From contig AJFK01000038.1 in assembly GCA_000467715.1 (NCBI GenBank), positions 1-64,000 on the forward strand: DNA of 64,000 nt, written 5' to 3'. The notes beneath the pieces were generated by a model, which saw nothing but the letters and a program-made list of their open reading frames with translations, searched no databases and was not told where the DNA came from. A program made the position numbers and the translations under genes. How positions within the stretch are numbered: the stretch's first letter is position 1; every line of letters starts with the position of its first letter. Positions 1-11,471 of this stretch are shown here, piece by piece. Source of the stretch: Hysterium pulicare CBS 123377. Lineage: Eukaryota > Ascomycota > Dothideomycetes > Hysteriales > Hysteriaceae.

Positions 1-1210
1 GTTCCAGAGGAAGCCACCTGCCTTCGGCATAGCCGTTGGGCTAGTGAGTTCATAGCGGTCGCCATCTGGACTGGGATGCAGCATTGTATATATCTCCGGA
101 TTGTTCAAGTGGCCACACGTTTGACCAGCTAGAACTAGGTTTGTGCTTGTTTCTAGTAGTCGAGGTTATTATAAAAGTAAACGAACATCACGGCCACAGC
201 CAGCACGGCAAAGGAGGCTCAGCTATCCTGGACCTAAGATATATGATGAAAGGGTAAACAGCAGTCTGATTTCGGGTCCCACAAGAGACACAGGCTACGA
301 GGAAAATGTCGGGCTGAGATTGCAATGAACGAGGTGGTGTGTGATTGAATAGAATGACTTCTTCTTCCAAAACAGGAAGTTCAGATGGCCGAATGAACAA
401 AGAGGAGAGCAGAGGGCCGAGAGTCGAAGAAGCGGGCATCATTGGAGGTTATAAGGGTTTTAGAAGGGTTTTATAAGGGAATAGTCAACAGACGCAAAAA
501 GCGCGGTGAAAGACCTGGGCTAAACCCGAAATGGAAACAGGCTAAACCGGAGTTACAAATGCAGTTGGTGGAGTGGGAGGACGATATACTTTTTTCACTT
601 CAGCCCCACCGTGGGGTAACATATTTCTGACAAGCACTAATCGAGATCAGAGGCAGAGAAGAGCTTGGCTATATTGAAAGATCTTCATTAGAATTCCCAT
701 GAGGAAAGGGTATGCCGTTGAACTTACAAGACTGCCAAAGCTCCCAACGGTACCGTTATCTCTATGCTTCTTATGACTATCTACTCGTAGATTCCGCCTC
801 AATGCGTATCTATTTAAGAGATACCTATAACTCTCCATGTTGAGTTTTTCATTACGATTACGATTACCTTCAATGTGGACTCAGAAGCTTTTTCCACTAC
901 CAGAACAAAAACCGAAACGCCATGATACATCAAACCGGAGAATCATCATTGCTAATTGCAGAATATCAGAGGACGCCCTATCCAAGGCGTCTAGTAGCTC
1001 ATTATCTCATGCTCATATCATGAATCATAAATCCATCATATCATCCGCATCATCCGCATCATCCAAGCCAGCAGCGCCGCAAGGAGATATCCTAAACCCA
1101 GAAAAACAAGCAATTGAACCTTTATATCAAACGCCTTTTTCGCGCCGACGTGGCTTCCCTCCTTTTACATATGCGAATCATAAGGGTCATAATATATGCA
1201 CAAACAGCCA
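1..1210. other. Gene-free flank, 3' side of the Byr4-like gene
   Basis: No convincing coding region is seen. Short open frames on both strands lack conserved-looking protein sequence and splice context. A short microsatellite-like CATCATC run lies near 1041-1070. The right part probably contains the 3' UTR of the minus-strand Byr4-like gene. Confidence 0.5.
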
Positions 1211-3847
1211 TCACCTCCTCGACGCCTCTGCCGACGCCAATGCTGCGAACTCTCGTACAGCCCATCTCCAGCTGTCATCACCGTCTCTGATACCACCGAC
1301 CCAACCTTCCACTCTACGTCTCCATACATTCTCCTCATCTCGCTGTCTTCGAATAAAGCTGGGGCCAAGGTCAAATTCTTCGCCTACAAAGGTCGGCTCG
1401 GCATCCTGTCCGCCATCTCCAAAGCCAGATATGACGCTGGAGGCTCCACCGCCGGCTTTGCTCTCATCATCTTTGAGATCTTCTAGGCCCGCGAAGGGAT
1501 CCTCTTCATCATCCATATCGACAGAAGGTGAGAGGGGATCGCCAGAACGAGCTGAAGGACCAAGTTTCAGCCAGCACATCTTTCGCGGATCAAAGATCAT
1601 GCCTCGTTCAACTTGCACACCACGAGCTGTGGAAATGTTTGAAATAAGAGCTGGAGCGCGTGGTGGAGATGGCGGACCAACATTGACAGCGCGAGATGAG
1701 ATTTGTTTTTGTGGCTGGTTGGTTTGGAAGGCCGAAAGAGCGGTATGAGAAATGGAGTGAGATCGATCGTGTGAATAAAGACCATGATTGGGCGGGGCGA
1801 AAGTCGGCGTGCTGGCAGTCGTAAGAGCGAGTGTAGTCGTTGATGTATTAGGGTGTGAGAAGGGAGCGAGAGCGTCGTCATTCCCTTCCCATCGGTGCAA
1901 AACCGGGTTGTAAGTCATACCTTTCTCATCTAGAAGGAACAGAATATTAGCAACTCTCCTGCATCCTTGCATACAGACTGACTTACTCTTCGCCATTGGC
2001 GCAGACATCGCTTTAATCAGCATGGGTTTTTGTCCACTTCCTCTCTTTCGTTGAGCTTTCGGACTTGCATGAGGACTTTGAGCAGCAACATGGGCTTTCC
2101 AATTCGTTGGCGTTGACACCATTGGTCCGTCAACTCGGGATCGAGTACCTGCGAGTCGCTGTTCGCGTGCAATGCGACTTGCTGCAGTGTCGCGGGCAAA
2201 GCGAGGTGTACTGTCTGCTTTGGTCGCACTCCTAGGTGTTGGTGGAGGTAAGGGGGTAGCCATTCGATCGGGAAGTGGCAGTCGAGTGCTGCTTTGTTGA
2301 TGCCTTAAAGTCCTCGATTGAGGGCGGTTGGCTGGCACCTTCTCGAATTTCTTCTCCTTTGTTGCGGACGTTGGCAGATCATCGAAAACCTCGAGTTCGG
2401 ATCCATCACCAAATCGGCGTTGTCTTTTGGGCATTGTCAACTTTCCTTTGGAGGCAGCTTCACGAGCCAATGCAGCCGGGGCAATATCCTTTCGCATCCC
2501 TAATCGGCTAGGTGTCTCTGGAGGATTTGCCGATGACATTCGTGAGTATGGTCTCATGGTTGGAGACATTGGGCGGTTGGGATCCGAATCACGACGGAGT
2601 TGACCTTGAGATGATTTGGCTTTAACATGATGTGACTGCGATGTCGAGCCGCCAGCCGGGAGAAAGGGGACTGGAGGCCTAGCTATTGGGTTGTAATTAT
2701 TTCGTAAGACAGGTGCGGACCGTTTAGCTCGAAGTAATTGTGCACTTGTAGTTGTTGGTATGGGCCGGCTGTGTGGGATTGTCGATGATGCGCCTGATTC
2801 GTAGACGGGTGTAAGTTTAGACCTGCTTGAAGATGCCATCGGTCTGGGTATCCTGGATACGGCTGGTTTATCGGTGAAAGTTATTGTTGTTGCAGGTCTG
2901 GCGGCGGGAGGAGTAACAGGTTTCGACCTTTCTTTCTTAACTACGACATTACGATTGACGGTAATCTTTTTGGTGTCAATGATATCTCCAGCACCAATAT
3001 CCAAGTCAGCAAAGAAATCATCATCGTCTTCAGCAGCTTTTGGCTTAGGTTCGATTGAGGATTCTGCTGGCGGAGGGGTTGAAACCGGCGCAATTGAGGG
3101 AATAGAAGTAGGTGCAGAGGTCGGCGGGAGCTCGCGTTTTTGATGAACTGGTAAGGGTGAGACATCGGGAGCCGTGTGCTGGGCCTCTTTTAGCTTGGTC
3201 AAGCGAGCATTGAAGTCAAGCGGTTCGTTTGGTAACACAAGCCCAGTGAGATCGTCGTCTTCGCTTTCGAGAGTCATGCAGCTTCCCATACTTGGGCTCA
3301 TGGCAGAGATAGACGAGCTGCGATTCCGTCCGTCTCGTCTTGTCCCTCCGAATCGGATGCCCAAGCTTCCCTCACCCCAGTCGTCAAAATCATCTTGATC
3401 TTCCGCAGGCGTCCGCGGCAATTGTGGCGCCTTGAGCTTGAAGCCCTCACTTGCAATCGAGGGCAGTTCGAGGTCGTCTCCCCAGTCATCGTCGGCGACA
3501 ATTTTGCGCATCGACTTCTTTTTCCCCAGTCGCTTAATGGATCCGCCAAGAAGTGCGGACGACGGCACGCTTGTGGGTATCGGTATGCCAGCCTGCTTCG
3601 CAGAAGATATGGCATTGATGGTGGATAGTTCATCGTTCGGTGTAAGAAGAACCTGCCAGTCGTCGTCGCCAATGTTGGATTCGGAGCGCACTGAAACCCG
3701 AGACGACATGGAGGTGTGTACAGTGGAGACGGAGTTGGTGAAGAGATCGCCTTGGAAGTCGCCATCGTCGTCCCAATTCTCAACGAGGGTATTTGCCATA
3801 GAGGCCACACGCTGTGCAAAGCTGCCTTTGTTAGTATTTGCGGCCAT
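1211..3847 (-). CDS. Byr4/Bfa1-like cytokinesis (SIN/MEN) regulator
   Basis: Predicted protein of 859 residues. Byr4 (fission yeast) and Bfa1 (budding yeast) are the scaffold half of the two-component GAP that, with Cdc16/Bub2, holds the spindle-pole GTPase Spg1/Tem1 inactive and so times septation. Seen here: an N-terminal WDDDGDFQGD motif, further acidic tryptophan motifs (DDWGDDLELP, DDFDDWGE), a long basic Ser/Pro-rich disordered middle, and two related motifs near the C-terminus, GMTYNPVLHRW (about residue 624) and GMIFDPRKMCW (about 731), which resemble the Byr4/Bfa1 signature. One 57-nt intron at 1930-1986 (GTAAGT...CTTCTAG, branch TGCTAAT) is a multiple of three with no stop, so retention would add 19 residues. 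The start is the ATG at 3847. Divergent from the XRCC4-like gene. Confidence in the family is good from motifs and architecture; no alignment was run. Confidence 0.85.
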   Translation of the reverse strand: MAANTNKGSFAQRVASMANTLVENWDDDGDFQGDLFTNSVSTVHTSMSSRVSVRSESNIGDDDWQVLLTPNDELSTINAISSAKQAGIPIPTSVPSSALLGGSIKRLGKKKSMRKIVADDDWGDDLELPSIASEGFKLKAPQLPRTPAEDQDDFDDWGEGSLGIRFGGTRRDGRNRSSSISAMSPSMGSCMTLESEDDDLTGLVLPNEPLDFNARLTKLKEAQHTAPDVSPLPVHQKRELPPTSAPTSIPSIAPVSTPPPAESSIEPKPKAAEDDDDFFADLDIGAGDIIDTKKITVNRNVVVKKERSKPVTPPAARPATTITFTDKPAVSRIPRPMASSSRSKLTPVYESGASSTIPHSRPIPTTTSAQLLRAKRSAPVLRNNYNPIARPPVPFLPAGGSTSQSHHVKAKSSQGQLRRDSDPNRPMSPTMRPYSRMSSANPPETPSRLGMRKDIAPAALAREAASKGKLTMPKRQRRFGDGSELEVFDDLPTSATKEKKFEKVPANRPQSRTLRHQQSSTRLPLPDRMATPLPPPTPRSATKADSTPRFARDTAASRIAREQRLAGTRSRVDGPMVSTPTNWKAHVAAQSPHASPKAQRKRGSGQKPMLIKAMSAPMAKSKSVCMQGCRRVANILFLLDEKGMTYNPVLHRWEGNDDALAPFSHPNTSTTTLALTTASTPTFAPPNHGLYSHDRSHSISHTALSAFQTNQPQKQISSRAVNVGPPSPPRAPALISNISTARGVQVERGMIFDPRKMCWLKLGPSARSGDPLSPSVDMDDEEDPFAGLEDLKDDESKAGGGASSVISGFGDGGQDAEPTFVGEEFDLGPSFIRRQRDEENVWRRRVEGWVGGIRDGDDSWRWAVREFAALASAEASRR

Positions 3848-4533
3848 GGCAGGTCGCGGGCGAGTGGTGGAGGAGATGGGTAGATGGTGAAAGGCCTTGC
3901 GAAGGTGCAGCAGGTGGTTGGTAAGTTGGCCTAGTGTCTTGGCGAAGATCGGGCGGAGCTAGAGCCAAATCGGCGGGCCAGGATTCTCGCATGCATCACG
4001 CGTCGATGACACGAAACAGCGGAGTGAAAGACCACCTGGAAATCCTTTCGACCAGTATCCCACCAGCACTGCGCCTATATTCACCTAACGGCTATTGCTT
4101 GGGCGAAGACGCGTCGCGCGAATATACCGCAGCTTCTTCAAATCGTCGCCGCCTGAAGTGCATGTGCTATTTGCGGACCGCAGGCAGAAGCCCATATTCA
4201 CTCAATTCACTAATAAGCTGCTCGCCGCCTGGCCCACTAAGATTTTCATGGGTTCTCTTATAAAATACACGGACCTACTTAGTTTCAATTCTGTCACTCT
4301 GACTTGAAACAACCAATTTCCTTACTTCCATCCGAAACACCACCCAGTCTGCTTCCCTCTTCTCGGAAGACAGGCCTAACCTTAACGCGACCCAGGATAC
4401 TCTTGCAAATCAACGGCTAGGCCCACTACGCCATCCCGTCACTCACATATCCAAGATTTGCTCCATAGTTTGCGGTGGACGACTCCGAACTGTCCGGTCC
4501 ATGTACAATTCCAGCTGATTTCCCACGCCCTCA
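3848..4533. promoter_or_regulatory. Divergent promoter region, Byr4-like / XRCC4-like
   Basis: A 686-bp spacer between two genes that start away from each other, so it must hold both promoters. No clear TATA box or shared operator is seen. The part next to the XRCC4-like gene is CT-rich, as is usual for fungal 5' leaders. Confidence 0.5.
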
Positions 4534-5788
4534 ATGTCAATCATGGCGGAGAGTCACATTCTTCCGATCCCTGCAGCATCTGGGAATGATCCCCTCATTG
4601 TCGTGGAAGTTAAGAAACAGGGTTCTTTGCCTCTAGACATCACATTGTCAGGCAGTGAGGGGGAGAACCCCTATGTGGCCACGAGTAAGCTTCAGGTCAA
4701 TTGTGTCATTCTTTCCTTCCTGTTTTAACCGTTTCTTCCAGTCAAACAACGTGATGTAAACAAATTGAAACGTAAATTCAAGGGCAGCGATGAAGAGTGG
4801 GAACTCCTGCTGTCCCACTTCTTGTTGCAGAAGCCAGTCGAAAGCAAAAATGCCAAGATCCTGGATGGCGTGGAGATGATCTATTCCTTCGATGGTGACG
4901 ACATCAAAATTGCCATTCGCAGGAGCGTCGATCGCATCAAGGTTTGTACTGTAAAGTAGCACTCGTTGGCCAAGCTAAATTCCTCCAAGGTGACCCTGGG
5001 AGAGTTCACTCTTTCGAGGGATTTAGACTTTGAGATCAATCCGTTTGAATGGGCGCAAACAGCTGCTCGGGCTCACTCTTCTACACTTGACGAGGTCGCC
5101 CAGCTGAAGATCAAATTCAATGAACAGCAGCAGACGGTTGACAAACTCAACAATCAGCTTCAGGATCTCACCAAGACTAAAGAGGCTAATGAGAATGCCA
5201 TGCTAGAACAATTTAAAGAGCTACTGAATGAGAAGAAGAAGAAGATTAGGGACCAGCAGCGTCTTTTAGCAGGGGCTAGGGTTGATAATGTTCTCGGTGA
5301 GTACCTTGGGTTTGGGTTCAATGTATTCTCTGACAGCAGTTACAGCTTCCAATGTTCGATCTGCAAGAGAAGAATCAGGGCCCCGAAGAGCCGGACCGTC
5401 ACGGAACTCGAAACGGAAGGCAAATGGGAGAGCGGCAGTGGCTCCTTTTGAATCGGAAAGTGATGAATTTGAGCACATGCAGGTGGATGAAAGGAATGCA
5501 GAAGTACAGCGGGAACAAGAAGAAGAGATGCCAGAGGCAGCCACGCCTGACCGAACTACGGACGCCGATACAGAAGACGAAGATGGTTTAGTTCCATCAT
5601 CTTCTGTGCCGAAACAAAAGTCAAAGTCAGCTGCGACGGACAATGCAAACGAGCCCGTAGCACAAACGAAGCAAACGAAGGAGGCTCCACCTCGGCGAGA
5701 ACTGCCATTCAGCAAGCCGGCTACTCGCAGTCAGAAACCCTCGCAGCCGGAAGAAGATGAGGACGATACCGAGGATGAGGAGCTCTGA
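4534..5788 (+). CDS. XRCC4/Lif1-like non-homologous end-joining protein
   Basis: Predicted protein of 366 residues from four exons: 4534-4684, 4742-4941, 4990-5296 and 5346-5788 (introns of 57, 48 and 49 nt, all GT-AG). XRCC4/Lif1 binds DNA ligase IV in the nucleus and bridges broken ends. The layout fits the family: an N-terminal beta-rich head ending in a DEEWELLL segment and INPFEWAQTAA, then a long heptad-rich coiled coil from about residue 150 (QLKIKFNEQQQTVDKLNNQL), then a charged disordered tail with acidic runs ending EEDEDDTEDEEL. The tail is rich in S/T-E/D sites typical of CK2 targets. A second ATG three codons in (4543) is an equally good start. Identification rests on fold layout and segments recalled from fungal XRCC4 proteins. 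The alternative, a paralogous XLF/Nej1-like protein, is less likely because of the long stalk. Confidence 0.75.
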
Positions 5789-7111
5789 CGTAATATCCAA
5801 AATCCAGTTCAGAGTGTTTTGGTCTATGTTCTACCCCGAGGCCCAGAATTGGCCATTAAAAGTTATCCCGCCAAAAACGTCTATTCGCTTTTGTTCTGAA
5901 CAGTTCACTTAGGAGGGCAGCTTTCGTCAGGTTTGATGAGTCTATGAGATGACAAAAAAGGTTAGATAGACCACTTCAATATTGCTGCTGTGGTACAGAG
6001 GTAGGTGCGCGGTATGGTTCGGATGATGCTCGTATCTCGTGTCACCACATTCCCTGAAAGCGTCAACACCCTCAATAGATCAATACTCGAAGAATAGAAA
6101 TAGATTCTCCAGCGGGCCATGCAGTTCAAATCCATTTGGAAGCTCCACAGTTCCACGCCTACGTCGGCAAAAGGTTGTAGCGATGTTGTCCATTGTCCAC
6201 TGATACTGCAGTCGCATTGGCATGGAGTAGATCTCGCTTAGCTGCTGCAGGGCAGATTGATGGCGAGAACGTGGAAGCAAAGCCCCGAGAAAACCAGGGC
6301 TGACGCTGCTTATTTCCTGCTCATGTGCCCAGTCGGAATAGAAGAATCTCATGATGCGCGCGCAGATCAAGAGTCGCACACCCCCTCGAGCAAACGCAGA
6401 CGTTCGAACAAGCCTGAAGCAATCATATAGCAGCCAGTAGCATCTTCTTCAGGTGTGCGCTCTAGAGGAGAGGTGCATGCTAGCTGTCGAGCCAGGGCCG
6501 CCGAAGATCGCGGAACGCCATCGTGCCAAGATTGCGCTGGAGACGCCTACTTACTACAGTCCACACACCGACCAGCACCCTTCACCAACATCACAACATT
6601 CATACGCACCTCTGCAATCCGAGCAGCCTCTCCAATCTTCCTCGCTGGAGACTACCGTATTCCGCATTGTCCGCGGTCGAGGACTTTGCCGGAATGATTT
6701 TCTTGTGCGGTCCCGCTTCACCTATGCAAGAGAGGCTGCGATAGCTCTTGAGCGGTCCTATCGCCAATTCACTCGGTATGCATTCACATTCACCCTCAAT
6801 TGCTTATGTAACCCTTTCCAACTGTGGGGCTATTGTACTCATTGTTCTAATTGCAGCTCAACCATTCCTTCTGAACTCCAATCGACCTTCACTCGAAAGA
6901 CCCGCCGGTACAAAACCTCTTTCCAGCCCACCAGTCTTCCTCATATTTCCTACAGTACTCTCCGCTCCAACCTCCCATGTCCTCAGTCGATTGAATACCT
7001 TTCGTTCCAACCCTCACCGACGGGAACGCAACCCCGAGTAGCTGACGTCTCCACCACCCAGCGACTACCTTCCAGCTGCAGCGCAGTTCTCCGAGGGCAA
7101 ACTGTTCCAAC
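5789..7111. other. Intergenic region with an orphan minus-strand frame and a leader intron
   Basis: The left half may carry a short minus-strand reading frame (separate entry). The right half is CT-rich and looks like the promoter and leader of the gene starting at 7112. A good candidate 5'-UTR intron lies at 6776-6856 (GTATGC...CTAATTGCAG). No further gene is supported. Confidence 0.45.
6080..6379 (-). CDS. Doubtful small orphan frame
   Basis: An open frame of about 100 codons that stays open upstream of 6379 to about 6440, with no good ATG at its upstream end; the first ATG gives a product starting MRFFYSDWAHEQ. The end reads like protein (TVELPNGFELHGPLENLF), but no family is recognised. 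It could be one exon of an unfinished or decayed gene, or chance. No splice partners were found. Confidence 0.2.
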   Translation of the reverse strand: MRLLICARIMRFFYSDWAHEQEISSVSPGFLGALLPRSRHQSALQQLSEIYSMPMRLQYQWTMDNIATTFCRRRRGTVELPNGFELHGPLENLFLFFEY

Positions 7112-9659
7112 ATGTCAATAGCTGATCCTATGACGGGAACTTCAGAGCCAGGTCTTCATCCGTCTTCTCGCACTGCTGAAGACCAAGAAGAGCTGTCCAA
7201 ACTTGACTCAATCTTTGAGCGCATCCGCAACAATGTCCCCATGGCTCCGTATGTCCTTGCTGTACCTTCAGATCGACCCTATCAACATTACTCTCGGCAT
7301 GAATCGCAGAGCTGGATGCTTGGTCGCCTCTTCGAACCTCATGAAGAGAATTTGCAATACCGAACATTCCATTATCGAGAACCATATGTGAGCTGCTTTG
7401 TTACGGAATCCGGGGAGGAGGAACCTCCTCGAGAGGAGACTACCATAAAGGCTCAAAGCTTGAACACACCGCGACAGGGTCCTAAGAAGACGATTAGTCT
7501 TAGTGCCTACAAGGCAAAAAAGGCGAATGGAGTAATCACCCCTGGGTCAAAGAAAGTCTCGCCTGAAATACGCCCCGCCAAACCAGACCAACTTCAGGCG
7601 AATAGGGTGAAGGAGCCCGTCAAAGTCACTTCTGCCGAAAAAGTCAATGACCCCCGACCACAGAAGAGGTAAGTGAAGCAACCCTTTTCCGTCTCTAATT
7701 CCTAATATGTGAACAGGACTTTGGACGAGTCTGCGGATTCCAGTCAGCCTCGAAAGCCTACACACGAGGATCAGCCACTGCCGAAAAAGCCACGAGCTTC
7801 GCGCTCCCCTGATGCTAAGCGCTTGTCGGATGCATCTGCTCCTTCGAATGGGACTCCACATGGTCTACCGCCGCTACTCTCACCTGTCAGAACGACCTTA
7901 CCCAATCCACATGCTCTTCCCCCTATCTTGTCGCCAACATTACCATCAAACATTCAAGCTGAACTTGACCGTATTGAAACCCAGCGGAAGCGAGCTGAGT
8001 CAAATGCTTCCTCTTCTTCTGATAAGAAGAGCCAATTCCTCTCTGTACCTGAGCCGAAAACTCAGAAACGCGACGAGGGTACAAAGAGTGCTGCACGTAC
8101 CATTGGAAGGAGTCCAGATGCCTCCAAGACGCCATCACCAGCTGGTAGCAAATCTCAAAATCAAAGTCAGCGAGATTCGAGATTGTCGAGTTCTCAAATT
8201 ACGGAGAGGAGGCTACTTGTCAAGCTTAAGTTTAGCAAGAGCTATAGGACCCGTGTCAAGCAGCTTCTCCGCCTCCCTCCAAAAGCAGCCGTTGCCGCAG
8301 GAAAGAAGGAACGTCAGGAGGATCAGAAAGAGCGTCTCTTGAAACGAACGCAGAAAGTCGCCGAGCCTGCTCCACCGAAAGAAAGGGAACCGCTTAAACA
8401 AGCATCTCGCAAAGCCGACATTTCAGTACCATCATCATCTAATATCAATAGTAGCATACAGTCTAAGTCAGAAAAGCGTGGACGTGCCGAAGATGATGCC
8501 ACGCTACTGTCTGCCCCATCGTCAAAGCGACAAAAACCACAAGATGGAGACAGAAATCCCAGTACTCCGATCCAGCAAATCATCTCCTCTCCGGCGCTTT
8601 CGAACAAGTCAAGCGCGCAGAAGAGTCAAAGCCAAGGCGCTTACAACACACCAAGGAAGGATCTCAAGGCGCTCAACATGGTTCGCACGAGCTCGGCTGA
8701 GGGAAATGATGCTACCCCAGGACGCCTAGACGGCAAATTACCACCTACTTCTGCTCCCGTGAATGGGAAGAAGCACGCCGATGCCCAAGCGTGGTCTCAA
8801 GTTTCGCAAAAGCTGAACATGACGGGCCGTTCACTCAAGTATGAGACGCAGAAAATTGCCGAGAAAGGTGACCAGATGACAAAGGAGGATCACAAGCGTA
8901 CTGCCGCTATGGCCCTTGAATGCATTCTGTAAGTGCCGCCACTTTCGTCCAGAACTCAGAACTATTATCACCAGACTGTCCGCTCCACTACGCTCTCCCT
9001 TCGTATGCACCGTATATTTCTCTGTTTTCTTCCTATTGTTCACCTCCTTTTATGTTAGCTGAGTGCTGGTCACCCACAGCTCCTACATGGCATCCTTTCA
9101 CGTTACCGACATTGTCCAAAACCTTCGTGGTCGCCCCGGCGAGGTCGAAAACACCTGGAAAACCCTTCTCCCCCTGTCAATGTCGTACAGCGTTCGCACG
9201 AGGGACTTCCCCCACCTTGATGGCTTGCGCCTTCATCTCAGCACCGTAATTTCAGCATGCATATCCGGACTCGTTGCGCAGCGCAGTCGATCCAAAACCA
9301 ACCACGATTCACCTCACGACACTCCGCAGGTTGACTCTACATCAGCAAACTTGACTTTAGTTTCCGACCATGTTTTAAGACTCCTTCGATTTTCGTCCGA
9401 AGCAAGGGTGGCATTACCTTTCGAGGATATCATGTCTCAGTATCCGAAGACGTGGAAAAGCAGGGAAACGGAAACGAAACCAACTAAAGAAGTTGAGAAA
9501 CTACCTGTTGGCGTCCTTACCGGTCCTTATTTCCTTCCCATCGGCGTTGACACAACTCCTATCCAGGCTGTACGATTCGGATTGCAATTCTTGTCCGAGT
9601 GGATTGACAAAGAGGGCCTGGACTACAGCCTCCGTGTCAGTTTAGACAAGTCGGATTGA
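7112..9659 (+). CDS. Disordered nuclear protein with AFF4/Ebp1-like C-terminus (tentative)
   Basis: Predicted protein of 782 residues from exons 7112-7668, 7717-8928 and 9080-9659 (introns of 48 and 151 nt). The N-terminus has a short ordered block (SWMLGRLFEPHEENLQYRTF, then HYREPYVSCFVT). About 450 residues of basic Ser/Pro/Lys-rich disordered sequence follow. The C-terminal 270 residues look helical, beginning LKYETQKIAEKGDQMTKEDH and continuing with AMALECIL and DGLRLHLSTVISACI. The order of helices recalls the C-terminal homology domain of metazoan AF4/FMR2 proteins and of fission yeast Ebp1, the ELL-binding scaffold of transcription elongation. That is inference from pattern only. The KKTISLSAYKAKK segment is a plausible nuclear peptide motif. 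The safest name is conserved fungal protein of unknown function. Start ATG at 7112 follows a CT-rich leader with a likely 5'-UTR intron. Confidence 0.6.
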
Positions 9660-11471
9660 AATTTTCATTTGCTCATATCAGCATAGCGGCGGTTTTTTCT
9701 CTGGCGCATTCGGTTGATTCCCCCACCTTTTCTATCGCCCTATCTTACGACTCATACCTTGTCTTGGCGTTACTACGCGGCCAACTCATTTTCTTTATGG
9801 GCGGAATACCTAGGTATACATCTCGGGTTTGATTCTTTTCGGCGAGCTGGAAACCGGACCGGACTGGGACTTCTTATTGGCATCAGGCTGGGGGGTTATG
9901 ATACCCACGAGGCAAATCCTCTCTGTTCTCAACAAGGCCTCGTAATCTCTCTTCTACTTCTTGTTTCCTGTTTCCGTTCCCTTATTTGTTACATATACGA
10001 TCAACGGCTTCGCCTGCGCGCTCCACTCCCCAAACGTCTGGAGGCTTAATGACTGCATACATGCCTTGACGAACGAAGGAGGCATGATTTTTTTTCTTTT
10101 TGTAGCCTTGTACTTGGCGAGAGTGTAGTTACTCTTTGTGGTGCCGCTGTCGATCGAGAGGGAGGCGAGAGGATTAGATGATCCGCGACTCTGGCTCCCC
10201 TTAGTTTTTTCCCTTCCTCTGGGCTTTCTTTGTGGAGATAGCTAGTCTGGGGAATACGAAAAAGATGAATATCAAATCTTGAGGTGTCCGTGTCATGTCA
10301 TGTCGTGACTTTGACTCTCTGCAGTGTCCTTGTTGGAGAGAAAATGAGCAAGATCTCAAAATTCAATGAGCAACATATTACAAGAAACAGATTCAAGCAG
10401 TCTCGTTTGCCTGCCCCTATCTTTTTTTCTGTTGCTATATACTTTATTGAATAGACAGAAGTTAATATAGTGCTCGTTAGAGGGAGACCTTGTGCAGGGC
10501 AATTACAATAAGTCCTAGAGTTAAGTCAAAGTTAAATGCATTCACAGAACCCGAATCCAGCAAACGAACCAAAATAAAACCACAAAAAAAGGGGATACGC
10601 AGATCTAAAAGACGTCCGCAATAAACCCATCAGAATCATCATGATCCTGCTGCTCCAAGATAAAACGCATGAACCAACGACGAAAGAAAGCTAACAGCAA
10701 CTAACCACACAGGAACTCAACTCTACCCGTGGCCAGACACTAGAGATCCGACGTACACCACTCTGAAAACGCCACGACTAGAAAACTCCTTAGATTCATC
10801 TCCACAGAAACGCTTTCGTAGATGTATCTAGAATCACTAGAGATTAAATTTGCTGATCCATTCTATCATGATCACGAGTCATCAAAGCAACTCCAACCCC
10901 TTGATATGAGCCCATAGTGCCTCAAGGGATATTACACCAAGACTTTGTGATAGGGGTGTTTGAGATAAACGTTGGCAGATGTAGAAAGTGTGGAGTTGGA
11001 GGTTCGAGAGTGAGAGTAGTGCATATATAGTATTCACTGTTGAAATAGAGTGATAGGTGTCGATGGTGCGACGGATCGTAGCCACAAAATGCTTTCAGTC
11101 TAATTAGATGCCTAGCAAGAGAAAATTGTCCAAGATATTGTACGTACTATTTTTTTTTTAAGAAGATACTATCGTTCACGTTAGAAGGAAGGATTCTGTT
11201 GCAGACTGAAGCAAATCCAACAGCGCATTGAAGTCAAAGATATATGCATTCATCCATTTAAGAATTCATCAACATAAACAATCGAAAAAAGATAAATGGA
11301 AACGCCATCTAGGGCAACACACTCCAATTATCCGCAGTCATATCATACCAGAATATTTCCGGCACGAGTCAACCTCCCTCTCCTCGCATATGCACGCTCA
11401 GAACTAGAACTTGACCCAAACCTAACACAACACAGAAGCAAAAACTTCACCATCTACACGTGTCGAGGACC
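9660..11471. other. 1.8-kb spacer between convergent genes
   Basis: The region lies between the 3' ends of a plus-strand and a minus-strand gene. It holds T-rich and A-rich tracts consistent with 3' UTRs, for example runs near 10088-10100 and 11151-11160. Short open frames (for example 9714-10049 and 10882-11085) show no protein-like sequence. No RNA gene is recognised. Confidence 0.45.

Noticed and set aside
837-1748. Plus-strand open frame of 303 codons
   Set aside because: Most of it overlaps the Byr4-like gene in antisense; composition is Ser/Pro-rich as expected for the shadow of a Ser/Pro/Arg-rich protein.
3298-3819. Minus-strand frame of 173 codons
   Set aside because: Same-strand shadow of the Byr4-like gene in another frame.
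6453-7121. Plus-strand frame of 222 codons upstream of the gene at 7112
   Set aside because: CT-rich, leader-like, with a good intron inside it; its sequence does not look like protein.
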